DNA of 64,000 nt from an uncultured Campylobacter sp. (GTDB lineage: Bacteria > Campylobacterota > Campylobacteria > Campylobacterales > Campylobacteraceae): contig NZ_CAJPQR010000011.1 of assembly GCF_905372745.1 (NCBI RefSeq), positions 1-64,000 on the forward strand, in the 5' to 3' direction. The notes below the pieces were generated by a model, which was given only the letters and a program-made list of their open reading frames with translations, searched no databases and was not told the origin of the DNA. This document shows, piece after piece, positions 63,486-64,000 of this stretch (the first letter of the stretch is position 1; every line of letters starts with the position of its first letter). Made by a program: the position numbers and the translations under genes.

Positions 63486-64000
63486 GTGAATATCGAAAAC
63501 CTAAGGCGCCTCATCAACGGCGAAGCGCTAAATAAACCGAGCGTCAGCGCCGTGGAGGGCTTTGCGTTTGAGAGTAAAAACGTGCGCCAAGGCTACGCCT
63601 ACATCGGGCTTGGCGCGGGCGCGGACGAGATAGCCGCAGCCGTCGCGAACGGCGCCTATGCCGTGCTAGTCGAGCAAAGATGCGAGGTTATCGATCCTGA
63701 AGTCGCTTTTATCAAGGTCGATAGCCTGAGCGCGGCGCTGATGCGACTGATGCGCTTTGAGGCCAGCTACAAAAATCTCAAATTTTGCTCCGTTAATCCC
63801 GTGCAAAAAGCCTTGCTCGCTCGTATGAGCCTGGGCAAAAACGCCGAAGGCAACGTAGCTAGCTTGCTGCCTGAGGATGCGACGCGGCTTTTTATAAAGA
63901 TAATGAAAGCGGGCGCGGGGGATCTGTTTTTCACAGACGATCTTAAAATTTTATCCAAGATCGCGCCGCTTTACGATACCGTTTTTAGCGGCCTAGACGC
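63486..64000 (+). CDS. MurF N-terminal-like protein, truncated by the window end
   Basis: A frame from GTG 63486, 6 bases after the metG stop, runs open to the window end (171 codons seen). It begins MNIENLRRLING and has a section like the N-terminal substrate domain of MurF-type ligases: FESKNVRQGYAYIGLG (compare SR.V.PGDLF.A), then a GAYAVLVEQ strand and FIKVDSLSAALMRLMRFE. After that, unlike true MurF, no GKT P-loop is seen up to the window end. It may be a Mur-ligase-like protein with a lost ATP site. C. jejuni has an uncharacterised gene after metG, as I recall. Confidence 0.6.
   Translation, partial: MNIENLRRLINGEALNKPSVSAVEGFAFESKNVRQGYAYIGLGAGADEIAAAVANGAYAVLVEQRCEVIDPEVAFIKVDSLSAALMRLMRFEASYKNLKFCSVNPVQKALLARMSLGKNAEGNVASLLPEDATRLFIKIMKAGAGDLFFTDDLKILSKIAPLYDTVFSGLD

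Overview
The window is chromosomal DNA of a Campylobacter (Campylobacterota). The evidence is the long runs of gene order that I recall from C. jejuni, family-typical proteins such as FlpA, the CbrR-like regulator, GltX1 and a short Pgi, weak -35 but clear TATAAT-type -10 boxes, and very frequent AAATTT words. The base composition looks richer in G+C than C. jejuni, which suggests the oral showae/rectus/curvus/gracilis group; this species-level guess is inference. No rRNA, tRNA, CRISPR array, insertion sequence or prophage was seen.

Layout. 1-1422: a RelB/RelE-type toxin-antitoxin pair in structured non-coding DNA. 1423-4245: ribD, a frameshifted membrane-protein gene and a ThiF-like E1 enzyme. 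5091-7140 (minus): pgi-galU. 7781-11437 (minus): an apparent four-gene operon of ABC exporter, DUF2470 haem-protein-like protein, HutW/ChuW-like radical SAM enzyme and flavodoxin, best read as an oxygen-independent haem-degradation module. 11529-14346: yigZ, a metallo-beta-lactamase-fold hydrolase and nadE. 14653-19198: a DegT-family protein without the catalytic lysine, coupled to lpxK, then cutA, thrC and kdsB. 19396-35863: rodA (minus), then a long plus-strand block: rluD-like, flpA, trmB, ftsE, ftsX, envC-like, pyrH, rpoZ, spoT, tyrS, nitronate monooxygenase, amiA and mnmC. 36628-43172 (minus): lldD, a DUF937 gene, ppa, a ygiW-like gene, adk and aspS. 43266-54992: nadK, recN, a cbrR-like gene, tatD, mltD, rlpA, hisB, kdsC, lptC, lptA, engB, a membrane protein and mrdA. 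55112-56167 (minus): mscL and a cysteine-free Crp/Fnr regulator. 56292-64000: gltX1, yggT, slt, mobB, fbp, a small Cys-rich protein, metG and a truncated MurF-like gene, with one minus-strand lipoprotein gene whose 3' end overlaps slt.

How the genes work together. Much of the window builds and remodels the envelope: sugar nucleotides (pgi, galU), Kdo and lipid A (kdsB, kdsC, lpxK), LPS transport (lptA, lptC), peptidoglycan elongation (rodA, mrdA), septal hydrolysis (ftsE, ftsX, envC-like, amiA) and lytic transglycosylases (mltD, rlpA, slt). Genes are tightly packed with many 4-nt and several 17-nt overlaps, so translational coupling is probably widespread.

The most interesting points are the haem-degradation operon with its co-oriented exporter and a Fur-box-like site, the DegT-family protein with His in place of the PLP lysine translationally coupled to lpxK, a GGGEF (not GGDEF) signalling protein, and several strong inverted repeats in gene-free DNA.
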